Source: Candidatus Vesicomyidisocius sp. Agig_15_S12 | GTDB taxonomy: Bacteria > Pseudomonadota > Gammaproteobacteria > PS1 > Pseudothioglobaceae | Direction of reading: 5' to 3' | Assembly (NCBI GenBank): GCA_021730225.1 | Contig: CP072532.1 | Span: 145,230-209,229, forward strand | Length of the DNA stretch: 64,000 nt | In this document: positions 38,768-50,806 of the stretch, one piece after another | Position numbering within the stretch: the first letter of the stretch is position 1 | Layout of the letters: each line of letters opens with the position of its first letter | Notes under the pieces: generated by a model | The model's database searches: none | Told to the model about the DNA's origin: nothing | What the model saw: the letters and a program-made list of their open reading frames with translations, nothing else | Position numbers and translations under genes: made by a program

Positions 38768-41700
38768 ATGGCTTATTCATTTACCGAAAAAAAGCGAATT
38801 AGAAATAACTTTGGTTCTAGAGAATCAATCTTGACTGAACCAGATTTATTAGCAATCCAAATTGATTCATTTAACAGTTTTATTCAAGCGGATAATAAAA
38901 CCAAGCAAGATATTGGTTTGCACAACGTTCTTCAATCAGTATTTCCGATTACTGCGGTTAATGGCTATGCTCAAATTGAATATGTCGATTATCAATTAAA
39001 AGAACCTAAATTTAATGTTGAAGAATGTAAGTTACGTGGTGTAACATTTGCGTCTACATTACGGGTTAAATTAAATTTGGTTTTATTTGATAAAAATGGT
39101 TCAACTTTGAAGAAAAAGCGTAAAGTTAAGCAAATTATTGAAGAAGATGTTTATTTAGGGCAATTACCGCTAATGACTGAAACAGGTACGTTTATTATTA
39201 ATGGTACTGAACGTGTTGTTGTGTCTCAATTACACAGATCTCCTGGTGTTATTTTTGAACATGATAAAGGTAAAACACATTCTTCAGGTAAGATTTTATT
39301 CTCTTCACGTATTATTCCTTACCGTGGCTCATGGTTGGATTTTGAATATGACCATCATGAGCATTTGTATGTTCGAATTGACAGACGTAGAAAACTACCA
39401 GTTACTACTTTATTACGTGCTATGGGTTTAAGTAGTGAGGATATACTTGAAACCTTTTTTGAAAAGACTTCTGTTAAATTAAAAGCTAAATCATGTGATT
39501 TAAGTATGTTACCGATTCATCTACAACGTACGATTGCAGAATTTGATATTGTTGTTAATCAACATGTAGTGGTTGAGAAAGGTCGCAGAATTACTGCTAA
39601 ACATGTTAAATTATTGGTAAAAGCAGGTATTAAATCAATCAACGCTCCGTTAGAGTATTTACTTGATAAGGTGATCTGTGCTGATATTATTGATAAAGAT
39701 ACGGGTGAAATTTTAATATCAGCTAATACTGTTACTTCTGAAGAAGTATTGGAGTTATTAAACACTAATAAAGTTAAGAAAATAGAAATTCTTTACATTA
39801 ATTCATCTGAAACAGGTGCTTATATTTCAGATACATTACGTTTAGATGAAACTCAAACTGAGATTGAAGCCCGTATGTCCATTTATCATGTGATGCGTCC
39901 AGGCGAGCCTGCTACTGAAGATGCAGTTAATTTATTATTTAATAATTTATTTTTCAAAAATGATCGATATGATCTATCAAAAGTAGGTCGTATGAAGCTT
40001 AACCGCCGTCTAGGCATCTCACGTGAAACAGGCGAACATGTGTTAACTAATGACGATATTATTAGGGTAATTAAATTACTAATTAATATTAAAGACGGTA
40101 ATGATTCTGTTGATGATATTGATACACTAGCTAATAGACGTGTGAGAGCAATTGGTGAAATGATTGAAAATCAATTTAGGATTGGTCTTGTTAGGGTTGA
40201 AAAAGCAGTAAGAGAAGGTTTGAATTTAGCTGAAACAGATGAATTAACTCCGCAAGATTTGATTAATTCTAAGCCTGTATCTGCAGCAGTTAGGGAATTC
40301 TTTGGATCCTCTCAGTTATCTCAATTTATGGATCAAGTGAATCCTTTGTCGGGAGTTACTCATAAGCGTCGTATTTCTGCTTTGGGTCCTGGAGGATTAA
40401 CTCGTGAACGTGCTGGTTTTGAAGTACGTGATGTTCATCCTTCGCACTATGGTCGTTTGTGTCCAATTGAAACACCAGAAGGTCCTAATATTGGTTTGAT
40501 TAATACATTAGCTGTTTATGCTAAGACCAACAGTTATGGTTTTTTAGAAACTCCTTATCAAATAGTTAAAAATGGTAAGGTGACTAAAGAAGTAATTTAT
40601 GTTTCAGCTATTGATGAAATCACACATACAATTGCACAAGCAAATGCATTAGTGGATGATAGAGGTAAATTAATGGATGATCTTATTTCTTGTCGTCATA
40701 AGAATGAATTTGTTTTAGTAGATTCATCAGAAGTAACACTAATTGATATTGATTCTAAGCAAATTTCATCAGTGGCGGCATCACTTATTCCTTTCTTGGA
40801 GCATGATGATGCTAATCGTGCGTTAATGGGTTCAAATATGCAACGACAAGCTGTTCCTGTGTTAAAAGCTGAAAAGCCATTAGTTGGTACAGGCATTGAA
40901 CGTGTTGTAGCGAAGGATTCTCGTGTTTGTGTCACTGCTAAACATAGTGGCGTAGTAGAAGCAGTAGATGCATCACGCATTGTTATTCGTGTAGATTCTA
41001 AGAAGACTAAAGCGAATGAACTAGGGGTTGATATTTACAACTTGACTAAGTATTCACGTTCCAATCAAAATACTTGTATTAATCAAAAGCCATTAGTTAG
41101 AACAGATGATAAGATTACTATTGGAGATATCTTAGCAGATGGTCCATCTACTGATATGGGTGAGTTGGCATTAGGTCAGAATATGAAGATTGCTTTTATG
41201 CCTTGGAATGGCTATAACTTTGAAGATTCAATCTTAATTTCAGAAAAGGTTGTTCAAGAAGACCGTTATACAACAATTCATATTGAAGAATTAACAGCTT
41301 ATTCCCGTGATACTAAGTTAGGTCCTGAGGAAATTACTTCAGATATTCCAAATGTAAGTGAGTCAGCATTGTCTAAGTTAGATGAAGTAGGTGTTGTTTA
41401 TGTAGGGGCTCGTGTTAAAGGCGGTGATATTTTGGTAGGTAAAGTAACTCCTAAGAGTGAAACAGTACTTTCTCCTGAGGAAAAATTACTCAGAGCTATT
41501 TTTGGTGAAAAGGCCAATAATGTTAAAGATTCATCATTACGTATTGGTGCTTCTAAATCAGGCGTTGTTATTGATGTACAGGTGTTTACACGTGACCGTG
41601 TAGAAAAAGATATTAGAGCGTTAAGTATTGATGCAGAACGTTTAGATAGAATTAAAAAAGATATTGATGATGAATTTAGTATTATTGATGGTGATATTTT

Positions 41701-42850
41701 TCGTCGCATTCGTTTGAAACTTTTAGGTAATGTACTAAGTAAAGCTATCGGTGATATTAGAATAGGTGAGAGATTAAGTACAAAATTGATGAAAAAATTT
41801 GACAATAAAGATATTGCTAAATTTAAAGTTGAAAATACAACTGTGAATAAAGAAGTATCAGTATTGGTTAAACAATCTAAAGCTAAGAAAGTTGAGTTTG
41901 AGAAATTTTTTAAAAAAGAAAAAGCTAAAATTAACGAAGGTGCAGAATTACCTCCAGGTGTTATGAAGATGGTTAAGGTTTACGTAGCAACCCGTAAAAC
42001 ACTGCAGGTAGGTGATAAGATGGCTGGACGCCATGGAAATAAAGGTGTAATTTCACGTGTATCTCCGGTTGAAGACATGCCTTATCTTGCAGATGGTTCT
42101 ACTATAGATATCGTACTTAATCCGTTGGGAGTACCATCACGCATGAATGTAGGTCAAGTGCTAGAGGTTCATTTAGGATATGCCGCTAAAGGTTTAGGAT
42201 ATAAAATTGCTGCTATATTAGATGAAAGACACCCTGATATGATTAAAAAGATTAGAGTCTTTTTAGACAAAGTCTATAATCTTCATGGTAAGAAAGAAGA
42301 TTTAACATCATTTAGTAATGAAGAAATTATTGAATTAGCAAATAATCTTCGCGAAGGTGTGCCAATGGCAACACCAGTGTTTGATGGTATTAGAGAGCAA
42401 GATATTAAATCATTGCTTAGATTAGCCGACTTACCAGAGTCTGGTCAAGAACAATTATATGATGGTCGTACAGGCGAACCATTTGATCGTCATGTAACAG
42501 TTGGTTATATGCACATGTTAAAACTAAATCATCTAGTTGATGATAAGATGCATGCACGTTCTACTGGTCCTTACTCATTAGTAACACAACAACCACTTAG
42601 TGGTAAAGCTCAGTTTGGTGGCCAAAGGTTTGGTGAGATGGAAGTGTGGGCATTAGAAGCTTATGGTGCAGCTCACACATTGCGTGAGATGCTAACAGTT
42701 AAATCTGATGATGTTGCAGGACGAGCAAAAATGTACAAGAGTATTGTTGATGGTAAGAATTTAACAGAATCAGTCATGCCAGAATCGTTTAATGTTTTGG
42801 TGAAAGAGATTCGATCGTTAGGTATTGATGTTGAGTTAGAACAACACTAA
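38768..42850 (+). CDS. rpoB: DNA-directed RNA polymerase subunit beta
   Basis: RpoB forms one pincer of RNA polymerase and most of the rifampicin pocket. The 1360-residue product (E. coli 1342) is intact. It has the rifampicin-region cluster [20 protein letters not shown] and [11 protein letters not shown] in wild-type form, [20 protein letters not shown], the active-site-contacting [13 protein letters not shown] and the C-terminal [19 protein letters not shown]. It is 17 bases upstream of rpoC. Confidence 0.98.
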   Translation: MAYSFTEKKRIRNNFGSRESILTEPDLLAIQIDSFNSFIQADNKTKQDIGLHNVLQSVFPITAVNGYAQIEYVDYQLKEPKFNVEECKLRGVTFASTLRVKLNLVLFDKNGSTLKKKRKVKQIIEEDVYLGQLPLMTETGTFIINGTERVVVSQLHRSPGVIFEHDKGKTHSSGKILFSSRIIPYRGSWLDFEYDHHEHLYVRIDRRRKLPVTTLLRAMGLSSEDILETFFEKTSVKLKAKSCDLSMLPIHLQRTIAEFDIVVNQHVVVEKGRRITAKHVKLLVKAGIKSINAPLEYLLDKVICADIIDKDTGEILISANTVTSEEVLELLNTNKVKKIEILYINSSETGAYISDTLRLDETQTEIEARMSIYHVMRPGEPATEDAVNLLFNNLFFKNDRYDLSKVGRMKLNRRLGISRETGEHVLTNDDIIRVIKLLINIKDGNDSVDDIDTLANRRVRAIGEMIENQFRIGLVRVEKAVREGLNLAETDELTPQDLINSKPVSAAVREFFGSSQLSQFMDQVNPLSGVTHKRRISALGPGGLTRERAGFEVRDVHPSHYGRLCPIETPEGPNIGLINTLAVYAKTNSYGFLETPYQIVKNGKVTKEVIYVSAIDEITHTIAQANALVDDRGKLMDDLISCRHKNEFVLVDSSEVTLIDIDSKQISSVAASLIPFLEHDDANRALMGSNMQRQAVPVLKAEKPLVGTGIERVVAKDSRVCVTAKHSGVVEAVDASRIVIRVDSKKTKANELGVDIYNLTKYSRSNQNTCINQKPLVRTDDKITIGDILADGPSTDMGELALGQNMKIAFMPWNGYNFEDSILISEKVVQEDRYTTIHIEELTAYSRDTKLGPEEITSDIPNVSESALSKLDEVGVVYVGARVKGGDILVGKVTPKSETVLSPEEKLLRAIFGEKANNVKDSSLRIGASKSGVVIDVQVFTRDRVEKDIRALSIDAERLDRIKKDIDDEFSIIDGDIFRRIRLKLLGNVLSKAIGDIRIGERLSTKLMKKFDNKDIAKFKVENTTVNKEVSVLVKQSKAKKVEFEKFFKKEKAKINEGAELPPGVMKMVKVYVATRKTLQVGDKMAGRHGNKGVISRVSPVEDMPYLADGSTIDIVLNPLGVPSRMNVGQVLEVHLGYAAKGLGYKIAAILDERHPDMIKKIRVFLDKVYNLHGKKEDLTSFSNEEIIELANNLREGVPMATPVFDGIREQDIKSLLRLADLPESGQEQLYDGRTGEPFDRHVTVGYMHMLKLNHLVDDKMHARSTGPYSLVTQQPLSGKAQFGGQRFGEMEVWALEAYGAAHTLREMLTVKSDDVAGRAKMYKSIVDGKNLTESVMPESFNVLVKEIRSLGIDVELEQH

Positions 42851-42866
42851 TTAGTAGGAGGATTCA

Positions 42867-45800
42867 ATGAGAGATTTATTAAAAATTCATAAGTTAGAGC
42901 AAAAAGAGCAAGATTTTGATGCAATTAGAGTCGGACTAGCTTCTCCTGAGAAGATTCGTTCATGGTCATATGGTGAAGTTAAAAAGCCTGAAACTATTAA
43001 TTATCGTACATTTAAGCCTGAAAGAGAAGGTTTGTTTTGTGCTAAGGTATTTGGACCAATGAAAGACTTTGAATGTTTGTGTGGTAAGTACAAGCGTATG
43101 AAATTTCGTAATGTTGTGTGTGAAAAATGTGGGGTTGAAGTAACATATTCTAAGGTTCGTCGTGAACGAATGGGTCATATCGAATTAGCAGCACCAGTCG
43201 CGCATATTTGGTATTTAAAATCTTTGCCTTCACGTTTGGGGTTATTGATGGATATGACACTTAAGGATATTGAACGTGTACTTTATTTTGAAGCATTCTT
43301 GGTGACTGATCCGGGTTCAACACCACTTGTTCATAAGCAGCTATTAACTGAAGAGATGTATTTTGACGCATTAGATGAATATGGTGATGATGAGTTTGAA
43401 GCGAAAATGGGCGCGGAAGCCATTCAAGATGTTTTGTCTGATATGAAACTTGAAGTTGAGGCGGCTAATTTACGTGAAGATAGTTTAAATACAAAAAGCC
43501 AAACTAAGCTTAAAAAGTATAACAAACGTCTTAAACTGGTTAATTCATTAATCCAATCTGGCAATAAACCTGAATGGATGGTATTAAAAGTATTACCAAT
43601 TCTTCCATCTGATTTACGTCCTTTGGTGCCATTAGATGGTGGTCGTTTTGCAACTTCAGACCTTAATGATTTATATCGTCGTGTGATTAATCGTAATAAT
43701 CGCTTAGCGCGTTTATTAGAGCTGGATGCTCCTGAAATTATTGTTCGCAATGAAAAGCGTATGTTACAAGAAGCAGTAGATTCATTAATTGATAATGGTC
43801 GTCGTGGTCGTGCTGTGATGGGGAATAATCGTCGTCCTTTGAAGTCTATATCAGATATGATTAAGGGCAAGCAAGGGCGTTTCCGTCAAAACTTATTAGG
43901 CAAACGGGTTGATTATTCAGGCCGTTCAGTGATTGTTTGTGGACCTTACCTTAAGTTACATCAGTGTGGTTTACCTAAGAAAATGGCATTAGAATTATTT
44001 AAGCCATTTATTTATAACAGGTTACAGACTAAAGGTTTAGCTTCAACTATTAAAGCTGCAAAGAAAATGGTTGAAAGCGAATCACCAGAAGTATGGGATA
44101 TTTTAGAGAGAGTCGTGCATCAACATCCAGTTTTACTAAATCGTGCCCCAACATTACATCGTTTGGGTATTCAAGCATTTGAACCATTACTAATTGAAGG
44201 CAAAGCTATTCAGTTACATCCACTTGTGTGTGGTGCATTTAATGCTGATTTTGATGGTGATCAAATGGCAGTACACGTGCCTTTATCTGAAGAGGCGCAA
44301 TTAGAAGCAAGAACATTAATGTTGGCTTCTAACAATGTATTACATCTTGCTAGTGGCGAACCTATTATTGTGCCATCACAAGATGTTATCTTAGGTCTTT
44401 ATTATATGACTCGTGAGATGATTAATCAAAAAGGTGAGGGTCTAATTTTTGCAAATGCAACTGAAGCACTTAATGCTTATGAGTCTGACAGTGTTACCTT
44501 GCATGCAAAGGTAAAACTACGTATTCAAGATTATCAGAAAGTTAACGGTAAGTTTGAACCCAGTGCTAAACGTATTGTTGATACTACAGTGGGTCGTGCG
44601 ATTTTTTCAAGAATTTTGCCAAATGGCTTGTCTTTTAATTTAATTAATGAAGCTATTAGTAAGAAAGTAGTTTCTAATCTAATTCATGTTTGTTATCGTA
44701 CTCAAGAACTAAAACAAACGGTTATGTTTGCTGACCAAATGATGTATATGGGCTTTCAATATTCAACTAAATCAGGTATTTCATTTTGTTCAAATGATAT
44801 GATTATTCCGGATTCTAAAGCTAAAATGATTGGACAAGCAGAAATCCAAGTTAAAGATATTCAAGAGCAATTTTCCAAAGGTGTTGTGACTGATGGCGAA
44901 CGTTATAATAAGGTGATTGATATTTGGTCACGTACTTCTGAAAAAGTGGCAAAAGCCATGATGGATGAAATTGGTTTTGAAAATTTTACCGATGTTGATG
45001 GCAAGATTCAGAAACTTGCCTCGTTTAATTCGGTTTACATGATGGCCGATTCAGGTGCTAGAGGTTCTCCTGCGCAAATGCGCCAATTATCAGGTATGCG
45101 TGGATTAATGGCAAAGCCAGATGGATCAATTATTGAAACACCAATTACATCTAATTTTCGTGAAGGCTTAAACAATATGCAATACTTTATTTCTACGCAC
45201 GGTGCACGTAAAGGTTTGGCTGATACAGCCCTCAAAACAGCAAATTCTGGTTATTTGACTAGACGTTTGGTAGATGTTGGACAAGATTTGGTTATTACTG
45301 AAGACGATTGTGGTACTGATAATGGTCTGATTATGAAGGCAGTAATTGATGGTGGTAATATTGTACAAACCTTAGGTACAGCAACTTTGGGTCGAGTAAC
45401 AGCTGAAGATGTGTTAATGCCTGATTCAATAGAGGTGTTTTTAGAAAAAGGCCATTTAGTATCTTTGGATGATTCAGATAAGATTAATGAATTAGGCATT
45501 GAATCAATTAAAGTACGTTCTTCTATTACTTGCGATACACGTTATGGTGTGTGTTCATCATGTTATGGTAATGATATGGCACGTGGTCATAAAATTGGAG
45601 TAGGTGAGGCTATTGGTGTTATTGCAGCACAATCTATTGGCGAACCAGGTACACAGTTAACTATGCGTACTTTCCATATTGGCGGTGCTGCATCTGCTTC
45701 TACTGCAGTCAGTAGTATTAATGTTAATACTGATGGTATTGCACATTTCGAAAATCTAAAATCAATTACTAATGAAAATAATGATTTAGTGGTCATTTCT

Positions 45801-47054
45801 CGTTCTTCTGAAGTGACGATTCGTAATAACAAGGGTCAAGAAGTCGAACGTTATAAAATCCCTTATGGTGCTATTGTGCATGTACAAGAAGGTGGTGCAG
45901 TTAAAGCAAAAGATAAGATTTCTGATTGGGACCCTCATACACATCCTATTATTTCTGAGCAAGCAGGTCGCGTTATTTTTGTAGATTTTGTTGAGGGAAT
46001 GACAGTTAATAAAAACACTGATCCATTGACAGGTTTAACGTTCTTTGAGATGATTGATGAAGCTGAAAGATCAACAGCAGCAAAGGGGTTAAAGCCGTTA
46101 ATTAAAATGGTTGAGGAAAATGATTCTGAAGTTGTATTATCAACACATTATTTACCATCTACTGTTAAAATTAATCTAGATGATAATCAAGTGATTGCAG
46201 CAGGTGGAGTGTTGGCTAAAATCCCTAAAGATTTGTCTAAAACAAGTGATATTACAGGTGGTTTGCCACGTGTTGCTGATTTATTTGAAGCACGTAAGGC
46301 TAAAGATCATTCCATTCTTGCGGAAGCAACTGGTGTGATTAGTTTTGGTAACTCTACTAAATCTAAAGATCGTTTAATTATTACTAGTTCAGAAGGTAAA
46401 GCTACTGAAATGATGATCCATAAATGGAGTCAAATTAATGTATTTGATGGTGAGACGATTGAAAAAGGTGATGTAATTTCAGACGGTCCATCTAATCCGC
46501 ATGATATTTTACGCCTATTAGGCGTTGAAGCATTGGCTAACTATGTTGTTAGAGAAGTTCAAAATGTATATCGTTTACAAGGTGTTAATATTTCTGATAA
46601 GCATATTGAGGTGATTGTTAAACAAATGTTACGTAAAGTTGAAATTCTTGATGCAGGAGATTCATCATTTGTTAATGGTGAAACTGCTGAATATGGACGA
46701 GTGATTGAAATGAACTATCAATTAGAAGCACAGGGAAAGGATTTGATTAATTATCAAAGGTTACTAATGGGTATTACTAAAGCATCTTTAGCAACTGAAT
46801 CGTTTATTTCTGCTGCCTCGTTTCAAGAAACAACTCGTGTTTTGACAGAAGCTTCAACAACAGGACGTGTAGATACACTCCAAGGTTTGAAAGAGAATGT
46901 GATTGTGGGTCGATTGATTCCAGCAGGTACAGGCTTTAAACATCATCAAGCACGTCGTGCTCAATATGTTGAAAGTATTACTACGCAAACAGTTGATGCA
47001 CAACAAGCATTATCTGATCAATTAAAGGAAGCAGAGAAACAAACGCAAACGTAA
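42867..47054 (+). CDS. rpoC: DNA-directed RNA polymerase subunit beta'
   Basis: RpoC carries the catalytic Mg site of RNA polymerase. The 1395-residue product (E. coli 1407) has the N-terminal zinc ribbon [20 protein letters not shown], the absolutely conserved [12 protein letters not shown] catalytic loop, the trigger-loop region [16 protein letters not shown], the second zinc site [13 protein letters not shown] and [26 protein letters not shown] precedes the ATG. A terminator follows 30 bases after the stop. Confidence 0.98.
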   Translation: MRDLLKIHKLEQKEQDFDAIRVGLASPEKIRSWSYGEVKKPETINYRTFKPEREGLFCAKVFGPMKDFECLCGKYKRMKFRNVVCEKCGVEVTYSKVRRERMGHIELAAPVAHIWYLKSLPSRLGLLMDMTLKDIERVLYFEAFLVTDPGSTPLVHKQLLTEEMYFDALDEYGDDEFEAKMGAEAIQDVLSDMKLEVEAANLREDSLNTKSQTKLKKYNKRLKLVNSLIQSGNKPEWMVLKVLPILPSDLRPLVPLDGGRFATSDLNDLYRRVINRNNRLARLLELDAPEIIVRNEKRMLQEAVDSLIDNGRRGRAVMGNNRRPLKSISDMIKGKQGRFRQNLLGKRVDYSGRSVIVCGPYLKLHQCGLPKKMALELFKPFIYNRLQTKGLASTIKAAKKMVESESPEVWDILERVVHQHPVLLNRAPTLHRLGIQAFEPLLIEGKAIQLHPLVCGAFNADFDGDQMAVHVPLSEEAQLEARTLMLASNNVLHLASGEPIIVPSQDVILGLYYMTREMINQKGEGLIFANATEALNAYESDSVTLHAKVKLRIQDYQKVNGKFEPSAKRIVDTTVGRAIFSRILPNGLSFNLINEAISKKVVSNLIHVCYRTQELKQTVMFADQMMYMGFQYSTKSGISFCSNDMIIPDSKAKMIGQAEIQVKDIQEQFSKGVVTDGERYNKVIDIWSRTSEKVAKAMMDEIGFENFTDVDGKIQKLASFNSVYMMADSGARGSPAQMRQLSGMRGLMAKPDGSIIETPITSNFREGLNNMQYFISTHGARKGLADTALKTANSGYLTRRLVDVGQDLVITEDDCGTDNGLIMKAVIDGGNIVQTLGTATLGRVTAEDVLMPDSIEVFLEKGHLVSLDDSDKINELGIESIKVRSSITCDTRYGVCSSCYGNDMARGHKIGVGEAIGVIAAQSIGEPGTQLTMRTFHIGGAASASTAVSSINVNTDGIAHFENLKSITNENNDLVVISRSSEVTIRNNKGQEVERYKIPYGAIVHVQEGGAVKAKDKISDWDPHTHPIISEQAGRVIFVDFVEGMTVNKNTDPLTGLTFFEMIDEAERSTAAKGLKPLIKMVEENDSEVVLSTHYLPSTVKINLDDNQVIAAGGVLAKIPKDLSKTSDITGGLPRVADLFEARKAKDHSILAEATGVISFGNSTKSKDRLIITSSEGKATEMMIHKWSQINVFDGETIEKGDVISDGPSNPHDILRLLGVEALANYVVREVQNVYRLQGVNISDKHIEVIVKQMLRKVEILDAGDSSFVNGETAEYGRVIEMNYQLEAQGKDLINYQRLLMGITKASLATESFISAASFQETTRVLTEASTTGRVDTLQGLKENVIVGRLIPAGTGFKHHQARRAQYVESITTQTVDAQQALSDQLKEAEKQTQT

Positions 47055-47088
47055 GAGGAATGATATTTAACTTTTGTTTAGAAAAGGA

Positions 47089-47124
47089 AAACCGCATTAA
47101 TCAAAATTGATGTGGTTTTTTATT
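47089..47124 (+). terminator. Intrinsic terminator after rpoC
   Basis: AAACCGCAT at 47089-47097 pairs with ATGTGGTTT at 47110-47118 (one G-U pair), an inner ATCAA/TTGAT can extend the structure, and T residues run to 47121. It closes the ribosomal protein/RNA polymerase block. It lies just upstream of the trpE start at 47142. Confidence 0.75.
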
Positions 47125-47141
47125 ACAATAAATTTTATTAT

Positions 47142-48596
47142 ATGAATCAATCTAGTTTTAATCAATTTGTTAAACAAGGTTATAATCATATTCCTGTTTT
47201 TAAGGAAGTGATTTTAGATACTGATACTGCATTAGGTTTGTATTTAAAACTAGCAGATACACCTTATTCTTATCTTTTTGAATCCGTACAAGGTGGAGAG
47301 AAATGGGGTCGTTATTCAATCATTGGCTTGAGTGCACAAACTGTCATTAAAGTATTTGGTAATGAGGTACGTATTGAACAAGATACACAATTACTTGAGT
47401 CACTTATAGTAGCAGACCCCCTATTATGGATTGAGAAATATCAACAGAAATACAGTGTACCAAAGATTAACAACTTGCCAGAGTTTAACGGGGGTTTAGT
47501 TGGCTATTTTGGTTATGAAATTATTCATTATATTGAACCAAAATTAAAATTTTCCAAGCAGAAAGATGAGTTTAATATTGCAGATATTATGCTTATGGTA
47601 TCTAATGATTTAGTGGTATTTGATAATTTAGCTAATAAAGCTTTTTTAATAACACATATTAATCCTGTTAAACAAGCTTTTGAAGATGCGCAATTAAGAC
47701 TTAGTAAAATCAAGCGTCAGATTAACCAGCCTTTAATTAAAAAAGATTATGAATCTCATCATTTTAGTGATGTAAATTTTACGTCTAGTTTTGGTGAGCA
47801 AAACTATAAAATTGCTGTTGATACTATTCAACAATATATTAAATCTGGTGATGTTATGCAGGTAGTTCCTTCACAAAGACTTAGTGCAACATTCAAAGCA
47901 TCACCAATTGAGTTGTATAGACAACTTAGACGTCTTAACCCGTCACCTTATATGTATTATCTTAATTTAGATGATATTATGATTATTGGTTCTTCACCAG
48001 AGATTCTCACTCGTGTAGATAACAATAGACGTGCAACTGTTAGACCTATGGCTGGTACTCGCTCACGGGGTAAAGATCATGCTCAAGATTTAGAGTTAGA
48101 ACAAGATTTGTTGAATGATGAAAAAGAAATCGCAGAACATTTAATGTTGATTGATTTAGGTCGTAATGATTTAGGCCGTATTGCAAAAACTGGTACAGTT
48201 AAGTTGACCGATAGAATGTTTGTTGAGCGCTATTCGCATGTAATGCATATTGTATCAAATGTTGAATGTGAGCTTAAAGATGACGTGAGTGTGATTGATG
48301 TTTTAAAAGCAACTTTTCCAGCAGGCACACTCAGTGGCGCTCCTAAAGTACGAGCAATGGAAATTATCAATGAAGTTGAGCCATTAAAACGAAATATTTA
48401 TTCAGGTGCAATTGGCTATTTATCTTGGCATGGATGTATGGATATGGCAATTGCTATTCGTACTGCCGTGATTAAAGAGCAAATACTTTATGTTCAAGCT
48501 GGAGCAGGTATTGTTTATGATTCTACAGCACAATCAGAGTGGGATGAGACTATGCATAAAGCTCAAGCATTGATCAAAGCTGCACAGCAAGTTTAA
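47142..48596 (+). CDS. trpE: Anthranilate synthase component I
   Basis: TrpE makes anthranilate from chorismate with ammonia from TrpG. The start was set at ATG 47142, giving MNQSSFNQFVKQGYNHIPV, similar to other proteobacterial TrpE proteins; an earlier in-frame codon at 47112 falls in the terminator. The 484-residue product has the tryptophan-binding LFESVQGGEKWGRYSIIG, SPSPYMYYLN-like NPSPYMYYLN, GSSPEILTR, RPMAGTRSRG and the catalytic FPAGTLSGAPKVRAMEII. trpG and other trp genes are not next to it, and a palindrome follows the stop. Confidence 0.96.
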   Translation: MNQSSFNQFVKQGYNHIPVFKEVILDTDTALGLYLKLADTPYSYLFESVQGGEKWGRYSIIGLSAQTVIKVFGNEVRIEQDTQLLESLIVADPLLWIEKYQQKYSVPKINNLPEFNGGLVGYFGYEIIHYIEPKLKFSKQKDEFNIADIMLMVSNDLVVFDNLANKAFLITHINPVKQAFEDAQLRLSKIKRQINQPLIKKDYESHHFSDVNFTSSFGEQNYKIAVDTIQQYIKSGDVMQVVPSQRLSATFKASPIELYRQLRRLNPSPYMYYLNLDDIMIIGSSPEILTRVDNNRRATVRPMAGTRSRGKDHAQDLELEQDLLNDEKEIAEHLMLIDLGRNDLGRIAKTGTVKLTDRMFVERYSHVMHIVSNVECELKDDVSVIDVLKATFPAGTLSGAPKVRAMEIINEVEPLKRNIYSGAIGYLSWHGCMDMAIAIRTAVIKEQILYVQAGAGIVYDSTAQSEWDETMHKAQALIKAAQQV

Positions 48597-48602
48597 GTGG
48601 AG

Positions 48603-48634
48603 AAAGGTAACTAATAATATTATTAGTTACCTTT
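48603..48634. terminator. 32-base perfect palindrome after trpE
   Basis: Arms 48603-48618 and 48619-48634 are perfect reverse complements, starting six bases after the trpE stop. As RNA this gives a long AT-rich stem capped by GGTAAC/GTTACC pairs. There is no T tract, so it is not a standard intrinsic terminator; a bidirectional or RNase-stabilising role is possible. Confidence 0.6.
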
Positions 48635-48818
48635 GATGTGAAAAATTATTCTTGAATAAAGTTATAAAGTACGAGTATTGTGCTAAATTTTTTTTCTAAA
48701 AAAGAATATTATAATATAACGCTTTAATAAAAGAGTTGCAAAGTATTTTTAAGTGCTATATCATTCATTTTTATCAAAGTTTAATTATCTTGTTGATTTG
48801 TATAAATAGGAGAACAAC

Positions 48819-49166
48819 ATGAAGGAAACTATTTCTTTTATCTCAAGAATTGTGATATTGATAGCATTATTTATGATATCAGCACAAATAGGTGCTAAAG
48901 AGATGACTAGTGAAGAAGTAACTTTTGGTCGTAAGTTGGGAAATTGTTTAGCATGTCATATGATTCCAGGTGGTAGCTTACCAGGAACAATTGGACCACC
49001 ATTATTTGCAATGAAGGAAAGATTTCCAAATAAAGCTGATTTAAGAAAACAAATTTGGGATGCAACAATTAAAAATCCATATTCAATTATGCCTCCATTT
49101 GGTAAGCATCAAGTATTAACTGAAAATCAAATTGATCAAATTACAGATTTCATTTATTCAAAATAA
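48819..49166 (+). CDS. soxX: Sulfur oxidation cytochrome c SoxX
   Basis: SoxX is the small monoheme partner of SoxA; SoxAX oxidatively attaches thiosulfate to the SoxY cysteine in the periplasm. The 115-residue product has an N-terminal signal peptide, one heme motif CLACH (Cys43-His47), GTIGPPLFAM and a later SIMPPFG that supplies the axial methionine. AGGAGAA precedes the ATG. It is the first gene of soxX-soxY-soxZ-soxA-soxK, with about 220 bases of AT-rich upstream DNA in which no clear promoter can be fixed. Confidence 0.95.
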   Translation: MKETISFISRIVILIALFMISAQIGAKEMTSEEVTFGRKLGNCLACHMIPGGSLPGTIGPPLFAMKERFPNKADLRKQIWDATIKNPYSIMPPFGKHQVLTENQIDQITDFIYSK

Positions 49167-49176
49167 GGAGAACAAG

Positions 49177-49620
49177 ATGAAAAGAAGATTATTTTTAAAA
49201 AGTGCAATAGCAGGTTCTGCAGTTGCTACAGCAGTAAGTGCAGGTTTATTAACACCAAGTATGGTTTTTGCTAATTCTACAAGTTTTAAGGATAAATCAG
49301 ATATAGTAAGTACTTCAGTTGTAAGTGCTAAGGAAGGCTTATTTAAATTTAAAGCACCTAAGATTGCTGAAAATGGTGAGGTAGTGCCTATGACAGTGGA
49401 TGCTTCTAAAATTAAAGACGTAACAGATATTTCTTTTTATATTAAAAATAATTCTATGCCCTTGGCGGCTTCATTTAATTTATCTGGTGCTCAAGGTTAT
49501 ATTTCTACCCGTGTTAAGATGGGTAAAACTTCTTCAGTTATAGCGTTAGTGACAGCGGGTGGAATAACAACTTCTAGAACTCGAGAAGTTAAGGTAACGA
49601 TTGGTGGTTGTGGTGGCTAA
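49177..49620 (+). CDS. soxY: Sulfur carrier protein SoxY
   Basis: SoxY carries the sulfur substrate on a cysteine at the end of a flexible C-terminal arm. The 147-residue product ends in GGCGG, the conserved swinging arm (Cys145), which settles the assignment. The start is ATG 49177, with AAGGAG upstream and a twin-arginine signal (MKRRLFLKSAIAGSAV) for export folded with SoxZ; an in-frame ATG at 49132 lies inside soxX and is not used. It is 10 bases after soxX. Confidence 0.96.
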   Translation: MKRRLFLKSAIAGSAVATAVSAGLLTPSMVFANSTSFKDKSDIVSTSVVSAKEGLFKFKAPKIAENGEVVPMTVDASKIKDVTDISFYIKNNSMPLAASFNLSGAQGYISTRVKMGKTSSVIALVTAGGITTSRTREVKVTIGGCGG

Positions 49621-49653
49621 TTAACTAATTATATTAAAATGGAGTATATATAA

Positions 49654-49956
49654 ATGGCAAGTATTAAATTAAAACCTAAAGCAAAAAAAGGTGTGATTAG
49701 TATTAAATGTTTAATTAAACATCCTATGGAAACAGGTTTACGTAAGAAAAAAGGTAAAATAGTCCCAGCTAATTATATTGAAAATATGGTTATATTACAT
49801 AATGGTGACAAAGTTGTAGATGCTGATATCGGCATTTCAATTTCTAAAAATCCATATTTTAAGTTTAAGGTTACTGGTAAGAAAGGCGATATAATTGAAC
49901 TTAAGTATAAAAGTAATAAAGGTGAAACAGGTTCTGCGACTGCAAAGTCTAAATAA
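49654..49956 (+). CDS. soxZ: Sulfur oxidation protein SoxZ
   Basis: SoxZ forms a heterodimer with SoxY and is carried across the membrane with it, having no signal peptide of its own. The 100-residue immunoglobulin-fold product contains IKCLIKHPMETGLRK and the end of the domain with FKVTGKKGDIIEL, both typical of SoxZ. Length equals the family norm (about 100-109). It lies between soxY and soxA. Confidence 0.95.
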   Translation: MASIKLKPKAKKGVISIKCLIKHPMETGLRKKKGKIVPANYIENMVILHNGDKVVDADIGISISKNPYFKFKVTGKKGDIIELKYKSNKGETGSATAKSK

Positions 49957-49983
49957 TTGTTTATAATTATTGACGTGAAATTA

Positions 49984-50799
49984 ATGAAAAAAATAATAAC
50001 CACAATAGTTTGTTTAGGTTTTTTGGTTAGCGTGGTATTAGCTGATGTTAAGTCTGATCAGAAGGCCTTTATTAACCACTTTAAAACAATTTTTCCTAAT
50101 GTGGAATTTGCAGACTATACCGATGGTGTATATATGATTGATCAAGATTCAAGGGAACAATTTGAAGAAATTTTAGATGGGATTCCTCCTTATGAGGAGG
50201 CGGTGGAGGATGGTGGTAAGGAGTATTTGAAGTTTGGTCTTAATAAATGTATTTCACTGAAAGATCCAGTAGCAGCTCGTATTCAACATCCATACTTTAA
50301 TGAAGCGACTCAGCAAGTAGTTACACTTGAGACTGCAATTAAAAATTGTTATCAGAATCAAACCGGTGATAAATTAAGTTATAATAAAGGTAAAATTGCT
50401 CGTATTAGTGCTTGGATTTCAGACCAAGCGGCTGGACAAAAGATTAATGTAAAAGTTGAGTCTTTTGGTTCTAAAGTGGCTTATGAGAAAGGTAAGAATT
50501 TCTTTTATTCTAAGCGTGGTCAGTTTAATATGTCTTGTGCAGACTGTCATGTGTATAACGCAGGTAGAAAAGCTCGTGCTGATATTCTGTCTCCTGCACT
50601 AGGTCATACTACTCACATACCTATGTATCGTGTAAAATGGACTGGTATGGGTACACTACACCGTCGCTACTCTAGTTGTTTAAAGAATATGCGTGCTAAT
50701 CCATTAAAACCTCAAACAGAAGCACTTCGTAACATGGAATTCTTCCACCAGGCAATGAGTAATGGGCTCAAAATTACTACCGATAGATATAGAAAATAG
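49984..50799 (+). CDS. soxA: Sulfur oxidation c-type cytochrome SoxA
   Basis: SoxA is the catalytic subunit of SoxAX. The ATG at 49984 gives a 271-residue product with a signal peptide (MKKIITTIVCLGFLVSVVLA); a TTG at 49957 directly after soxZ is less likely. There is one heme motif, CADCH (Cys185-His189), and the active-site cysteine in RRYSSCLKNMRA (Cys232) that becomes the heme-ligating persulfide in other SoxA proteins. The first heme motif of diheme SoxA is replaced by isolated cysteines (NKCISL and KNCYQN), so this is the monoheme type. Confidence 0.95.
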   Translation: MKKIITTIVCLGFLVSVVLADVKSDQKAFINHFKTIFPNVEFADYTDGVYMIDQDSREQFEEILDGIPPYEEAVEDGGKEYLKFGLNKCISLKDPVAARIQHPYFNEATQQVVTLETAIKNCYQNQTGDKLSYNKGKIARISAWISDQAAGQKINVKVESFGSKVAYEKGKNFFYSKRGQFNMSCADCHVYNAGRKARADILSPALGHTTHIPMYRVKWTGMGTLHRRYSSCLKNMRANPLKPQTEALRNMEFFHQAMSNGLKITTDRYRK

Positions 50800-50806
50800 G
50801 AGAGAG

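Noticed and set aside
49132..49176. Upstream in-frame ATG for soxY
   Set aside because: It overlaps soxX and would bury the twin-arginine signal; ATG 49177 has AAGGAG before it.
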